From Acidianus sp. HS-5 (lineage in GTDB: Archaea; Thermoproteota; Thermoprotei_A; Sulfolobales; Sulfolobaceae), in NCBI RefSeq assembly GCF_021655615.1, contig NZ_AP025245.1, forward strand, positions 1,426,001-1,490,000: 64,000 nucleotides of DNA, written 5' to 3'. The position numbers and the translations under genes were made by a program. Position 1 is the stretch's first letter, and every line of letters starts with the position of its first letter. The notes under the pieces are model-generated. The model was not told where the DNA came from, ran no database searches, and worked only from the letters and a program-made list of their open reading frames with translations. This document shows positions 24,891 to 34,789 of this stretch, piece after piece.

Positions 24891-25897
24891 CTATCTGTAA
24901 GCTGTTTGATCCTTATCCTAAGGATAGTAGGGAGAATTTTTTCGATGAGGAAGAAATAATAAGCGAAGTAGAGAAACTGCTTTCCGGAAAATTTTGGCCA
25001 TTAATTTTAGGTCCTAAAAGGATGGGTAAGACGTCAATTTTGAAAATTGTAGTCAAGGAATTAGGAGGAATTTATATTGACGCGTCGAGTATAAGGTCAA
25101 TAAAAGAGCTTGGAAATTCCATTCTTGAAAATTCTGTTACAAAATTCCAACTTGATCTAAAAATTTTCAAAGTAGAGATAGAGAAAAAACCAGTATCTAC
25201 AATAAGGAGTATCTTAAACAAGTTAGGTAACACAATTCTAGCTATAGATGAGGTTCAGAATATTACCTCTCCTTGGTTAATTTCCCTACTCTCTACAGCA
25301 TATAATGAGTCTGAGGTAAGGTTTGCGTTTACTGGTTCCATGATAGGATTGTCCAGAGCTCTGTTAGGAAGTAGCAAAGGTAAAAAATTAAGCACTCAGT
25401 TTAAAGGGAGGCCGATAGTGAGGATCGAAATTTCCCCTTTTAATGAGGAAATGAGCAGGAAATTTCTAGACTTCGGCAGACAATCCTGCGGAGTTAAGAT
25501 GAGCGACGATGAGATTGTAGATGCAGTAAAAACTTATAGGGGAATAGTCGGTTGGCTAACGTACTACGGAAACTTCAGGAGTCTGGGTTACAGCCATGAG
25601 AAAGCTAAGGAAATGGTTAATCAAATAGCTGAGAATCTGATAAAAGATGAGATAAAAACTCTCGGTAAGATAGAAAAGGCCATTATTAAGGCATTGAGCT
25701 TAGTAGATAATGCTAAGTGGAGTGACTTGAAGACAATCACTGAAAGCATTTACAGAAGTAGTATAAAGGATTGGAGCTTTAATCATGCTCTGGAGCAATT
25801 AATTTTATCCAGAATTGTTAGCAAAAATAAAGAGGAAAAAGAGTATTCATTAACAGATCCAATGTACAAGCTTGCTAAGAGCTTGACTGAGTTTTAA
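24851..25897 (+). CDS. Archaeal ATPase (STAND-type P-loop NTPase)
   Basis: The 348-residue protein belongs to the archaeal ATPase family with a P-loop followed by a helical and winged-helix region. It has FFDEEEIISEVEKLL (the family entry helix), Walker A GPKRMGKTS (about 55-63), Walker B TILAIDEVQNI and a sensor-like FAFTGSMIGL. The C-terminal part (ALEQLILSRIVSKNKEEKEY) resembles a winged helix. These proteins are common and often duplicated in Sulfolobales; their roles are largely unknown. A start at ATG 24887 (MAICKLFDPYP) is attractive because the first 12 residues encoded from 24851 come from a 25-bp repeat. A second family member lies at 46590-47759. Confidence 0.85.
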   Translation: MAKYENAILVTNMAICKLFDPYPKDSRENFFDEEEIISEVEKLLSGKFWPLILGPKRMGKTSILKIVVKELGGIYIDASSIRSIKELGNSILENSVTKFQLDLKIFKVEIEKKPVSTIRSILNKLGNTILAIDEVQNITSPWLISLLSTAYNESEVRFAFTGSMIGLSRALLGSSKGKKLSTQFKGRPIVRIEISPFNEEMSRKFLDFGRQSCGVKMSDDEIVDAVKTYRGIVGWLTYYGNFRSLGYSHEKAKEMVNQIAENLIKDEIKTLGKIEKAIIKALSLVDNAKWSDLKTITESIYRSSIKDWSFNHALEQLILSRIVSKNKEEKEYSLTDPMYKLAKSLTEF

Positions 25898-26268
25898 TTT
25901 CCTCCTGCTTCCTTGGTAGATTAGTGTTGACTGTGGGTTTAAGCTGATCTTCTATTACCTCTCCTAGGTAAAGTGTTGATTTTAAAACTGAAGAGAAGTA
26001 TCCTCTTAACTCTGTAGTTGACGAATATATTGCACCCTCAAGAGAGGATAAAGCATTCATTACCTTTTCGTCAGCAAAAGACCTTATATCCTCCCTCAGC
26101 ATTTCGAAATTTTCTATTAAATATTTCTGGACGTCATTGTTTATTCCTAGATACGAAGGTATTGAAGAAACATCCCCGCCTTTATCTATAGTCAGCATAC
26201 ACATCCTACTTATATTTTCAATTCTCTCTAAATATCTCCCTGCCCAAAATACCTTATATGCCAAACTT

Positions 26269-26276
<8 letters not shown>
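25875..26276 (-). CDS. Short alpha-E domain protein
   Basis: This 133-residue helical protein begins MIKSLAYKVFWAGRYLERIE, the signature start of the alpha-E (DUF403) domain. Family members usually have about 300 residues, so this is a short form covering the N-terminal helices. Alpha-E proteins occur with circularly permuted ATP-grasp enzymes and transglutaminase-like proteases, as here, in a system predicted to make and process small peptide-like products or peptide tags; the chemistry is unproved. It is the third gene of the operon 28367-25875 and overlaps the previous one by 8 bases. The 3' end overlaps the convergent ATPase gene by 23 bases. Confidence 0.82.
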
Positions 26277-27056
<780 letters not shown>

Positions 27057-27069
<13 letters not shown>

Positions 27070-28367
27070 ACGGGCTTCACCAGACCTCCAGAGGAGTTAT
27101 TAGTAACCCTGCTTCCTACTGGAGCTACCCTACTTAGGATTGAAGTTGACGCATCATCGACGAAAACGAAGACTCTTAAGTCAGCATAAGCTTGATAAAA
27201 TGAATCTCCAATTGCGGAAATTACAGTATCAAAATCAAGGAGTTCTTGAGCCATAAATTCTTCAGGAGATTTCCTTACCTCGTTAAGTACCTTTTTCTTT
27301 TCATCTTCACTCATATCGTGTAAAACGAAAGTACCTGAACCTCCGTAACCTTCCCTCCTTTTTATTACCATGTTCCTTATCTTATCCTCAATATCCTCCT
27401 TTGTAGTGCCTATAGGGAAAGAGAAAGGTTGCCTAACTCCTTCCTTTATTCCTAACTCCTCCATTATCTGGGGCATAAAGCAAAATGTTATTTTATCATC
27501 TGCTATCCCTGTTCCGGGAGCATTAACTATATTAACCCACCCCCTTAAGTACGCCTTCATTAATCCTGGGGTTAAGAAATCCAGATCTTCTATCCTCCTA
27601 TAAATAACGTCAACGTGAACTTCCCCTTCAAGAGTAGAGACTGTAACTTCCTCATCCCTTATATTAATATCTGAGGGCTCAACCAACATGACGTCTAACT
27701 TATCTGAGTAGAACTTATGCTCAAAATATGCTGAGTTTAGTGTGCCGTCAGTTAGTATTGCAATTACTGGGTCTCTGGTATCTGAGGCTGAAGCTAAAGT
27801 TTTCCTCAGCTTTTCTAACCCGTCACCTTCATTTCCCTTAATTGAAAAGTGTTCTCCTAAAATTCTTTCAGTTAGCTCGTTGGATTTTATTGCGTAGCTC
27901 ATTCCAGAAGGTATTCTAACGTTGTCTTCCAAAATAAGTGGAATTCCTTTAACTTTAACTAAATCTTCTCCAAAGATATAAACGTAAATACCTTTAGGCG
28001 GATCAAAACCCATCATCTCCGGCCTAAAGTAAGGTGAAGTCTCTATCAAATCTTCTGGAACGACCATCTTATCTCCGTGATAGTAAGAATAAAGGAATTT
28101 ATTTATTGCCTCTCCTCTGCTTTTTAGGCCTTCAGAAATCTTCCAGAACTCATCCTTTTTTAAAATTCTAGGTATGGGATCAACTTTTATAGATCTGTAA
28201 TAATTACCGGTATAGAAAGTGAATCCTTCCCTATAAGCTAGTTCATTTATTAAGTGTACATATTTAAAGAAGTCCGGTATCCTTTCAAGGTTGGAGAGTA
28301 AGCTCTTATATTGCTCTCCCTCATACTCTAGGTCACTTGCCTTATTTGTTCGTTTAATCTTTATCAT
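27057..28367 (-). CDS. Circularly permuted ATP-grasp type 2 amidoligase
   Basis: The 436-residue protein matches the circularly permuted ATP-grasp family (DUF404/DUF407). Recognisable parts are FYTGNYYRSIKVDPIPRILK near the N-terminus, VIAILTDGTLNSAYFEHKF in the middle and the glycine-rich nucleotide-binding loop MVIKRREGYGGSGTFVLHD near 330-350. The family is predicted to form amide bonds between amino acids, using ATP. It is the first gene of the three-gene operon with a transglutaminase-like protease and alpha-E protein. Some family members are about 480 residues; this one is slightly short at the N-terminus but has all main blocks. Confidence 0.88.
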
Positions 28368-29111
28368 TGTTTATACATATTTTCAGCAAATATAAAAGTA
28401 TTATTGAACTTAATATAAAAAATGAGGCGAGTATACCATGTTATTTATAAAAAGTATTTATCATTCTCACACTTATGAATGAAGTAAAGTGAAAGAAAGT
28501 TAAAACAAAAACTTTTCATATTTTTTGGTAATATACTGAGTTAGGACTTAAAGGTTCTATATATAACAACACTGTCTGACATATGATTCCTGCTATTTCA
28601 CAGAGTTATACGCGTTGTGTGCTGTCTCATGATTTGTCCCTGACCTTCATGATTCGACTATGTTCATAGAGAATACAAAGGTGCAAGAAGTTTTTACTAA
28701 TTAAGAGGGAAATTTTCTAAATCTAAGATAGAGAAGGAATATTATCACGATATTAGAAAAATGGCGAAAATATGAATGTTAAAACCTATTTTATTTACGC
28801 AGACTATTTGATACATTATTCTTAATACTCCTGGTTATGAGTATAATAACGTATATTCTTTCACTTATAAAGAAAAATATGAGATTTATATTTGTGAGAT
28901 GATTTTAGAGTTTACCGTAAACGGCGAAGTTTTCCCCTTTTGAACTCCTATTTTTATAAATACTTTACTGTTTAGACACTTTGTTATTTAACATTTTATA
29001 TTAAGATCTTCTATTGTGCACAATAATTTGCTTAAACTTTTTTAGTAAACTTTTTATCATTCATTATATTCTTTTAAATATTCGTTTTTCATAATTATAG
29101 ATTGAGGAAGA
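28368..29111. other. Long intergenic region without intact gene
   Basis: These 744 bases are AT-rich and hold only short frames. At 28899-28943 a tiny ORF (MILEFTVNGEVFPF) resembles the start of a 2Fe-2S protein but stops after 14 codons. Around 28720-28771 a frame reads KSKIEKEYYHDIRKMAKI, possibly a scrap of a transposon gene. Promoters of the divergent flanking genes lie at the two ends. Confidence 0.4.
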
Positions 29112-30941
29112 ATGAAAATTACTTGGATGATAGGAGGAGCACAAGGAACAGGAGTTGACACCTCTGCCAACATTTTCGGCAATGCGATAGCTAGAGCGGG
29201 ATATTATATTTACGGTAACAGGGAATATTATTCTAACATAAAAGGCAGGCATTCTTACTTTAACCTAACAATAAGCGATGAGAGAGCTAGGAGTATTTCT
29301 CATAAGGTTGATATTTTAGCCTCATTTGATGCGGAAACTGTGTTTCAACACTATCAAGATGTTCAGAAAGTTCTCATTTACAATAAAGGGATAGTTAACA
29401 CTGAAAAGGAGAGAATACAAAGTATAGAGCCGGAAACTGCAGAAAGAATACCTTTCAAGACTGTCAAAGAGGTAATTGATTATCTGGGAAACAAGGGGAT
29501 CACAACAATCGGAATAGATTATGACGAAGTCCTGAAAAAAGTTGCTGAAGAAATGAAGCTTCCCCTTTCAGTTGTTGATAGAGCTAGGAACACTATCGCA
29601 ATATCAGCATCTTACGATCTCTTAGGCTTAAGAAAGGATTATTTATACGACGCTTTAAAGAGAACTTTCAAGCAGGAAACTTTCGTAAAACTAAACATAT
29701 GTGCTGCAGATAAAGTTGTGCTGTCTCCAATTTTCGACCTTAAAGAACTTCCGCAGAAGAAGAGGAGAATTCAAATAGACGGAAACACTGCAGTGGCTAT
29801 AGGAAAAATTTACGGAGGGATAGGTTTTCAATCTTACTACCCAATAACTCCCGCAAGCGATGAAAGTACTTACATTGAGGCTCACCAAGAAGTCCTTTAC
29901 GTAGATCCTGTAACCGGAGATAAGAGAAAGAGGACTATAGTAGTAGTTCAGGCAGAAGATGAATTAGCAGCAGTAAATATGGCTTCTGGAGCAGCATTAA
30001 CTGGAGTTAGGGCGGCTACAGCAACTTCCGGCCCAGGATTTTCTCTAATGACTGAAGGGGTAGGTTGGGCTGGAATGAACGAAGTTCCCTTAGTAATAAC
30101 TTATTACATGAGGGGAGGTCCTTCTACAGGCCAACCTACTAGGACTTCACAAGCAGACTTACTTTTTGCAATGCACGTAGGACACGGCGAGTTCCCAAGA
30201 ATAGTTATTGCCTCTGGGGATCACGTAGAAGCTCTAAAGGATGCAGCCTGGGCTTTCAATTTGGCAGAAAAGTACCAGACTCCGGTAATTCATCTAGTTG
30301 AGAAAGCCTTAGCTAACGCGTATTCCATAGTAGACCTAGACGAGATAGGAGAAGATACGGAAATTGATAGGGGAATTTTCGGAGAAGGTAGCGAGAGGTT
30401 TAAGTTCACAGAGAACGGAATTTCTCCAAGGCTATTATTGGGAGAATCTACAATTTATTATACAGGAGATGAGCACAATACTTTCGGTCACATTTCTGAA
30501 GATCCCGTGAATAGGGTAAAAATGTATGAAAAGAGGATGAGAAAATTGGAAACTGCTGATAAGGAGATTCCGGAAGAAAAGAGGTATAATGTTTATGGAG
30601 ATTTAGATTCAAAATATGCGATAGTAACTTGGGGTTCACCTAAAGGGGCAGTGTTGGATGCTGTTGAAGATATTGATCAGAAGTTTGCAGTATTTCAGCT
30701 AAGGATGTTTAATCCCTTCCCTAAGAGCTTGAAGAAGTTGCTTGAAGATAAGGAGAGGATTATAGATATCGAAGGAAATTATGAGGGACAAGTTGCAGTA
30801 CTCCTAAAGCAGTACGGAGTTGAGGTCACAAATTACATACTTAAGTGGAACGGTAGACCTATGGGTAGGGATGAAGTAAAGGAAGGAATTCTATCCGCAA
30901 TAAAAGGAGAGAAAAAGGTGGTGTTAAATGCAGGTAGCTGA
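29112..30941 (+). CDS. 2-oxoacid:ferredoxin oxidoreductase, fused alpha subunit
   Basis: The 609-residue protein is the long subunit of the Sulfolobus-type two-subunit enzyme. The N-terminal third is the gamma-like domain (MIGGAQGTGVDTSANIFGNA), followed by the alpha domain with the key YPITPASDES motif (about 237-246), which contributes to CoA or substrate binding. With the beta subunit it oxidises pyruvate or 2-oxoglutarate to acyl-CoA, reducing ferredoxin. Length is near the approximately 620-630 residues of Sulfolobus homologs. The beta gene overlaps by 14 bases. The enzyme class is secure; the preferred 2-oxoacid is not decided by sequence. Confidence 0.94.
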   Translation: MKITWMIGGAQGTGVDTSANIFGNAIARAGYYIYGNREYYSNIKGRHSYFNLTISDERARSISHKVDILASFDAETVFQHYQDVQKVLIYNKGIVNTEKERIQSIEPETAERIPFKTVKEVIDYLGNKGITTIGIDYDEVLKKVAEEMKLPLSVVDRARNTIAISASYDLLGLRKDYLYDALKRTFKQETFVKLNICAADKVVLSPIFDLKELPQKKRRIQIDGNTAVAIGKIYGGIGFQSYYPITPASDESTYIEAHQEVLYVDPVTGDKRKRTIVVVQAEDELAAVNMASGAALTGVRAATATSGPGFSLMTEGVGWAGMNEVPLVITYYMRGGPSTGQPTRTSQADLLFAMHVGHGEFPRIVIASGDHVEALKDAAWAFNLAEKYQTPVIHLVEKALANAYSIVDLDEIGEDTEIDRGIFGEGSERFKFTENGISPRLLLGESTIYYTGDEHNTFGHISEDPVNRVKMYEKRMRKLETADKEIPEEKRYNVYGDLDSKYAIVTWGSPKGAVLDAVEDIDQKFAVFQLRMFNPFPKSLKKLLEDKERIIDIEGNYEGQVAVLLKQYGVEVTNYILKWNGRPMGRDEVKEGILSAIKGEKKVVLNAGS

Positions 30942-31821
30942 ATGGAATGATTGGTGCCCTGGCTGTGGAAATTTCGGTATATTAAATGCAGAACAGCAGG
31001 CAATATCGGAGCTCGGCATTGACTTGAAAAAAGTAGTTTTAGTATCCGGTATAGGGTGTTCTGGTAAATTACCGCACTTCGTTAGGATTCCAGTTTCCGG
31101 TGTCCATACACTTCACGGTAGAGCAATACCTTTCGCTATAGGAGTTAAATTAGCTAACCCAGAGTTAGAGGTAATAGTTAATGCGGGAGATGGCGACCAG
31201 TTAGGTATAGGAGTTGGACATTTTGTCAGTGTAGGAAGGAGGAATGTTGATATAACTGTAATAGTCCACGATAACGGAGTTTATGGACTGACTAAAGGTC
31301 AAGCTTCACCAACGCTGAAAAAAGGTGAAAAAACTAAGTCATTACCAAAGCCGAATATAAATGATGACATAAATCCCTTGGCCGTAGCCTTAGCTTCTGG
31401 ATATACTTTTGTTGCAAGAGGCTATGCATATGACGTAAAGCACTTAAAGGAGTTAATAAAAGAAGCTATAAAGCATAAAGGTTTAGCCTTAGTAGATATT
31501 CTCCAGCCCTGTCCTACTTATAACGATATAAACACTAAGGAGTGGTACGATAAGAGGATTTACAAACTCGATTGGGATCCAGTAGTGAGGAATGAGGAAG
31601 ATAAGAAAAAGAAGTACCTGCAAGCAATGGAGAAGGCGTTAGAGTGGGGAGATAAAATACCAATAGGGATATTCTACAAGGAAGAAAGGGATACTTTTGA
31701 AGATAGAATCTCGGTCTCAAGTCCCAGCTATAAAATATTATCTCCTGCTAAAGTAAAGATAGAGAAAGAAGGAAAGCCGACTACAATAATAGATGAAATA
31801 TTGAGAGAAAAAGAAGTATAA
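30928..31821 (+). CDS. 2-oxoacid:ferredoxin oxidoreductase, beta subunit
   Basis: The 297-residue beta subunit binds thiamine diphosphate and the 4Fe-4S cluster. The CPGCGNFG motif near the N-terminus, a Cys in SGIGCSGKLP and the Cys in ILQPCPTYND supply cluster ligands. The ThDP/Mg motif is GDGDQLGIGVGHF. It lacks the separate delta ferredoxin subunit found in four-subunit enzymes, as is normal for Sulfolobales. Its start lies inside the alpha gene, implying coupled translation and equal amounts of the two chains. Confidence 0.95.
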   Translation: MQVAEWNDWCPGCGNFGILNAEQQAISELGIDLKKVVLVSGIGCSGKLPHFVRIPVSGVHTLHGRAIPFAIGVKLANPELEVIVNAGDGDQLGIGVGHFVSVGRRNVDITVIVHDNGVYGLTKGQASPTLKKGEKTKSLPKPNINDDINPLAVALASGYTFVARGYAYDVKHLKELIKEAIKHKGLALVDILQPCPTYNDINTKEWYDKRIYKLDWDPVVRNEEDKKKKYLQAMEKALEWGDKIPIGIFYKEERDTFEDRISVSSPSYKILSPAKVKIEKEGKPTTIIDEILREKEV

Positions 31822-31826
31822 TTCAT

Positions 31827-32090
31827 TTATCCTTTTTCTTTCTCCACTTTTTCTAGTTCATCCGTTAATTCTAAACACGACATCTCATAATATCTAGTTC
31901 TAGTGTCTTCTAAGCAAATTTTGCTTCTTATTGCTCCCCTTTCCTTTAGTATTTTTATAGCTTCCCTTAAAGTCCTATCGGGAAGGAGAGTTTCCTCTTT
32001 TAATTCCTTAAATGTAGTCTTTCCTTTCATCTCTATAACTTTTAAAACAAGCTTTGCGGAGCAAGGAAGGTCTTCAAACTTTCTATCCAT
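31827..32090 (-). CDS. Small winged-helix transcription regulator
   Basis: The 87-residue protein is a single winged-helix domain: a helix LPCSAKLVLKVIEMKGKTTF, the recognition region ELKEETLLPDRTLREAIKIL and a wing. It most resembles the MarR-like one-domain regulators of Sulfolobales. It carries two cysteines near its C-terminal half (KICLED and MSCLEL), plus one near the N-terminus, so redox or metal sensing is possible but unproved. It is convergent with the oxidoreductase operon and divergent from the peroxiredoxin gene at 32285, which could be its target. Confidence 0.75.
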   Translation of the reverse strand: MDRKFEDLPCSAKLVLKVIEMKGKTTFKELKEETLLPDRTLREAIKILKERGAIRSKICLEDTRTRYYEMSCLELTDELEKVEKEKG

Positions 32091-32284
32091 AATATTAACT
32101 TAGTCTCAGGAGATTTAAGCTAATGCTTTATACTTTTTAATTTAAACACTGTTAAAGATAATCGCGATATAAAGTTAGGACTTTTAACATAAAATTTTTT
32201 CATTTATACATATACATCGATAAATGCAAATTTTGCACAAATAGTCTAATTTATATTATTTTACTCTAATACATAGTAGAGAAC

Positions 32285-32929
32285 ATGAAACTCTATCAAA
32301 AGTTCCCAGACGTGCAAGTCCTAACAACTAAGGGAGCAATAGATTTTTACAAAGATGTGTTCGGAAAAGGGAAATGGTTATTCCTCTTCGCCCATCCTGC
32401 GGATTTCACTCCAGTATGCACTACGGAATTCGTAGCTTTTGCAAAAGCATACGATGAGTTTAAGAGATTAAATGTAGAACTCGTGGGAATGAGCGTTGAC
32501 AGTATATATTCTCATATTGCTTGGTTAAGTGACATAGAACAAAGGTATGGAATTAAAATTCCTTTCCCTCTAATAGCCGATCCTGATAAGAAATTAGCTA
32601 GAACTTTAGACATCATAGATGAAAACTCCGGCGTAACAATCAGGGCAGTATTTCTAGTAAATCCAGAAGGTACAATAAGGTTCATGGCTTATTACCCAAT
32701 AGAATATGGAAGGAAGATTGAGGAACTACTAAGGATAACCAAGGCGGCTATAGTTAATTACAAGGCTAAAGTTTCCCTACCAGTAGACTGGGAGCCCGGA
32801 GGAGATGTTATAATACCTGCCCCAACGACTTTAGATGAAGCTGAGTTAAGAATGAAGTTACCTAATGCAAAGACGTGGTATTTAGCTTTTAAGAAGTACG
32901 AAGAACTATCTCCGGATCAAAAAGTATAA
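32285..32929 (+). CDS. Peroxiredoxin, 1-Cys (Prx6) type
   Basis: The 214-residue protein has the peroxidatic motif ADFTPVCTTEF with Cys45, and the long C-terminal arm typical of Prx6-type enzymes (VSLPVDWEPGGDVIIPAP). No other cysteine is present, so there is no resolving Cys and an external thiol must recycle it. It reduces hydrogen peroxide and organic peroxides, an obvious need in an aerobic thermoacidophile. A TATA-like element (TTTATATTA, about 32249-32257) lies about 30 nt upstream of the ATG. It is divergent from the small regulator at 31827-32090. Confidence 0.93.
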   Translation: MKLYQKFPDVQVLTTKGAIDFYKDVFGKGKWLFLFAHPADFTPVCTTEFVAFAKAYDEFKRLNVELVGMSVDSIYSHIAWLSDIEQRYGIKIPFPLIADPDKKLARTLDIIDENSGVTIRAVFLVNPEGTIRFMAYYPIEYGRKIEELLRITKAAIVNYKAKVSLPVDWEPGGDVIIPAPTTLDEAELRMKLPNAKTWYLAFKKYEELSPDQKV

Positions 32930-32946
32930 CCTTTTTTCTTTCCTCT

Positions 32947-33462
32947 TTACATTTTCTTTCCTTTTAGCATTTTTATTAACGATGAGGCGAAGAAAGGTAA
33001 ATCGCCTGGATGTCTAGAAGATATTAAGTTCTCGTCCTCAACTACTGGAGCATCAACGTATTCTCCTCCTGCAGCAATCACGTCATCTTTTATTGAAGAT
33101 ACTGAAGTCATTTTTCTACCTTTTACAACTCCTGCAGAAATTAAGATCTGAGGTCCGTGACAGATGGCAGCTACAGGCTTCTTTAGTTCAAAGAATTTTC
33201 TTGTGATTTCCTTAACTTCTGGTAGAGTTCTGATCTTTTCTGGTCCCCTTCCGCCTGGAATCACTAGGGCTAGATAATCTTCAACTTTAACTTCACTGAA
33301 TGAGACATCAGCTATTACGCTATATCCATGCTTTCCTATAATCTTTCCTCCTCTCTCTTTTCCTGCAATTACTGGCTTAAAACCTTCTTCTATTATCCTA
33401 TAAAAAGGATAAAGAAGTTCTATATCTTCAAACTCATCTCCGGCTATAAATAATACCTTCAT
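32947..33462 (-). CDS. DJ-1/PfpI family protein
   Basis: The 171-residue protein has the DJ-1/PfpI fold: an N-terminal VLFIAGDEFEDIELLYPFY with the conserved Glu near residue 12, and the nucleophile elbow AAICHGPQILISAG with its Cys. The His after the Cys is also typical. Family members include the Pyrococcus PfpI protease and glyoxalase or deglycase enzymes that detoxify methylglyoxal; the exact activity cannot be read from sequence. It is cytosolic. It converges with the peroxiredoxin gene, and both may serve stress protection. Confidence 0.9.
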   Translation of the reverse strand: MKVLFIAGDEFEDIELLYPFYRIIEEGFKPVIAGKERGGKIIGKHGYSVIADVSFSEVKVEDYLALVIPGGRGPEKIRTLPEVKEITRKFFELKKPVAAICHGPQILISAGVVKGRKMTSVSSIKDDVIAAGGEYVDAPVVEDENLISSRHPGDLPFFASSLIKMLKGKKM

Positions 33463-33537
33463 ATTTCATTTTCGCAGTATGCAAATAAAAGTTTGTAGGA
33501 ACAAAAGTTTATGAATGAGAAAAAGATAATTATAATT

Positions 33538-34275
33538 ATGAAAGTAGGAGATGTAATGAGTAAAATAGTAGTGACAGTAAGCGGTGAAGATAGCGGAAAA
33601 GAAATAATTAACGTGCTCTCAACTATACCTTCTGGAAGAGTAATAGTAATGGATAGAGAAGAGGCAGTAGGTATAATATCCTCCAGAGATGTGGTCAACG
33701 CTTATTCAAAATTTGAGGATGATATATTTGAGGCCAAAGCTGAAGATATTGCAACTCATGGAATAATTACCGTAGACGAGGACGAGGAAGTAAGTGACGC
33801 TGTGAGGATTATGGCTAGTAAGAAGATTGGAAGCTTAGTAGTGACCTCAAGTAAGACACTAAGGGGAATTTTTACTGAAAGGGATTTAATAAGGTTACTG
33901 TCGAAGATGATGTTCTCTGGAATAGTTGAATCAATAATGACTTCTAACGTTGTAACAATTCCTCCTGATGTGGACTTGCTTTTTGCGTCGAAATTAATGG
34001 AATATGAAGGAATAAGAAGGTTACCTGTAGTCAGGGGAAGGGAAGTTGAGGGAATCGTAACTGCTGCAGACATAGTTAAAGCTTTAGCAAAAGGTCTTCA
34101 TACTGTGAACGAAATAGAGACTAAGAACCCTTTTGTAATAAGTGGTACAGATACAATAATGAAGGCAGTAAAGATCATGAACGAGAAGAGAATAGGTTCT
34201 CTATTAGTTGACGGAATTAAAGGTATCGTAACGGAAAGAGATATACTTTACGCGTCATTAAATGAAATACGTTAA
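33538..34275 (+). CDS. Protein with four CBS domains
   Basis: The protein (245 residues from the start I prefer) is made of four CBS motifs in two Bateman modules. Repeating phrases mark them: VGDVMSKIVVTVSGED, AVRIMASKKIGSLVVT, SIMTSNVVTIPPDVD and KAVKIMNEKRIGSLLV, each followed by GIxxxRD. CBS pairs bind adenosine nucleotides and regulate partner enzymes or channels; here no partner domain is fused. I chose ATG 33538 over 33511, because MKVGDVM is a standard CBS start and a TATA-like TTTATG is about 28 nt upstream. A smaller CBS protein follows at 34366. Confidence 0.85.
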   Translation: MKVGDVMSKIVVTVSGEDSGKEIINVLSTIPSGRVIVMDREEAVGIISSRDVVNAYSKFEDDIFEAKAEDIATHGIITVDEDEEVSDAVRIMASKKIGSLVVTSSKTLRGIFTERDLIRLLSKMMFSGIVESIMTSNVVTIPPDVDLLFASKLMEYEGIRRLPVVRGREVEGIVTAADIVKALAKGLHTVNEIETKNPFVISGTDTIMKAVKIMNEKRIGSLLVDGIKGIVTERDILYASLNEIR

Positions 34276-34365
34276 TTTTTCTTCCTTCTTTTTAAAGTTT
34301 AAAATAATTCCTATAATACCTTATTAGAGATACTTTTATAATTATCTAAAAGTATATTATAATTT

Positions 34366-34788
34366 ATGGCAAGTAAAGTTAAATTCCTAATATCAAAGAC
34401 TCCAATAACTGCAGAAAAAGGGACTAAAGTAGAGGACGTTATTAAAATAATGGCTTCAATGAACATAGGTTCTGTAGTAATTACTGACAAGGAGAAGCCA
34501 GTAGGTATAATTACTGAAAGGGATATAGTAAAGGCTTTAGCGAAAGGAATACCTCTCATAGAGAAAATTGAGAATGTAGGAACAATGGATTTAATTACCG
34601 TGTATGAGGACGACACAGTTTACACTGCTGCAGAAAAGATGAACAAATACGGCATACGTCATTTGGTTGTTATAGATAAAGAAGGGAATTTCAAGGGAGT
34701 AATTTCTATCAGAGACCTCATAAGGGAAAGCTATGTCTTGAAGGCTTTGGCTACAGTTTCACAGGAAGAATGGTTAGGAAGTGATTAA
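34366..34788 (+). CDS. Protein with two CBS domains
   Basis: The 140-residue protein consists of one Bateman module: SKTPITAEKGTKVEDVIKIM with IITERDIVKAL, and VGTMDLITVYEDDTVYTAAE with GVISIRDLIRES. It would bind AMP, ATP or a related nucleotide and act as a stand-alone energy sensor. The promoter AGATACTTTTATAATTATC is placed about 30 nt upstream of the start. Its stop is one base before the ATG of citrate synthase, so the two genes are almost certainly co-transcribed and the protein may regulate that enzyme, which is an inference from context. Confidence 0.88.
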   Translation: MASKVKFLISKTPITAEKGTKVEDVIKIMASMNIGSVVITDKEKPVGIITERDIVKALAKGIPLIEKIENVGTMDLITVYEDDTVYTAAEKMNKYGIRHLVVIDKEGNFKGVISIRDLIRESYVLKALATVSQEEWLGSD

Positions 34789-34789
34789 A

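Noticed and set aside
28720..28771. Possible transposase scrap (KSKIEKEYYHDIRKMAKI)
   Set aside because: Only 18 residues match the style of an IS605-type protein; there are no ends or catalytic motifs, so no mobile element is claimed.
28899..28943. Tiny ORF resembling the start of a 2Fe-2S protein
   Set aside because: It ends after 14 codons, with no continuation in any frame, so it cannot be called a gene or a clear remnant.
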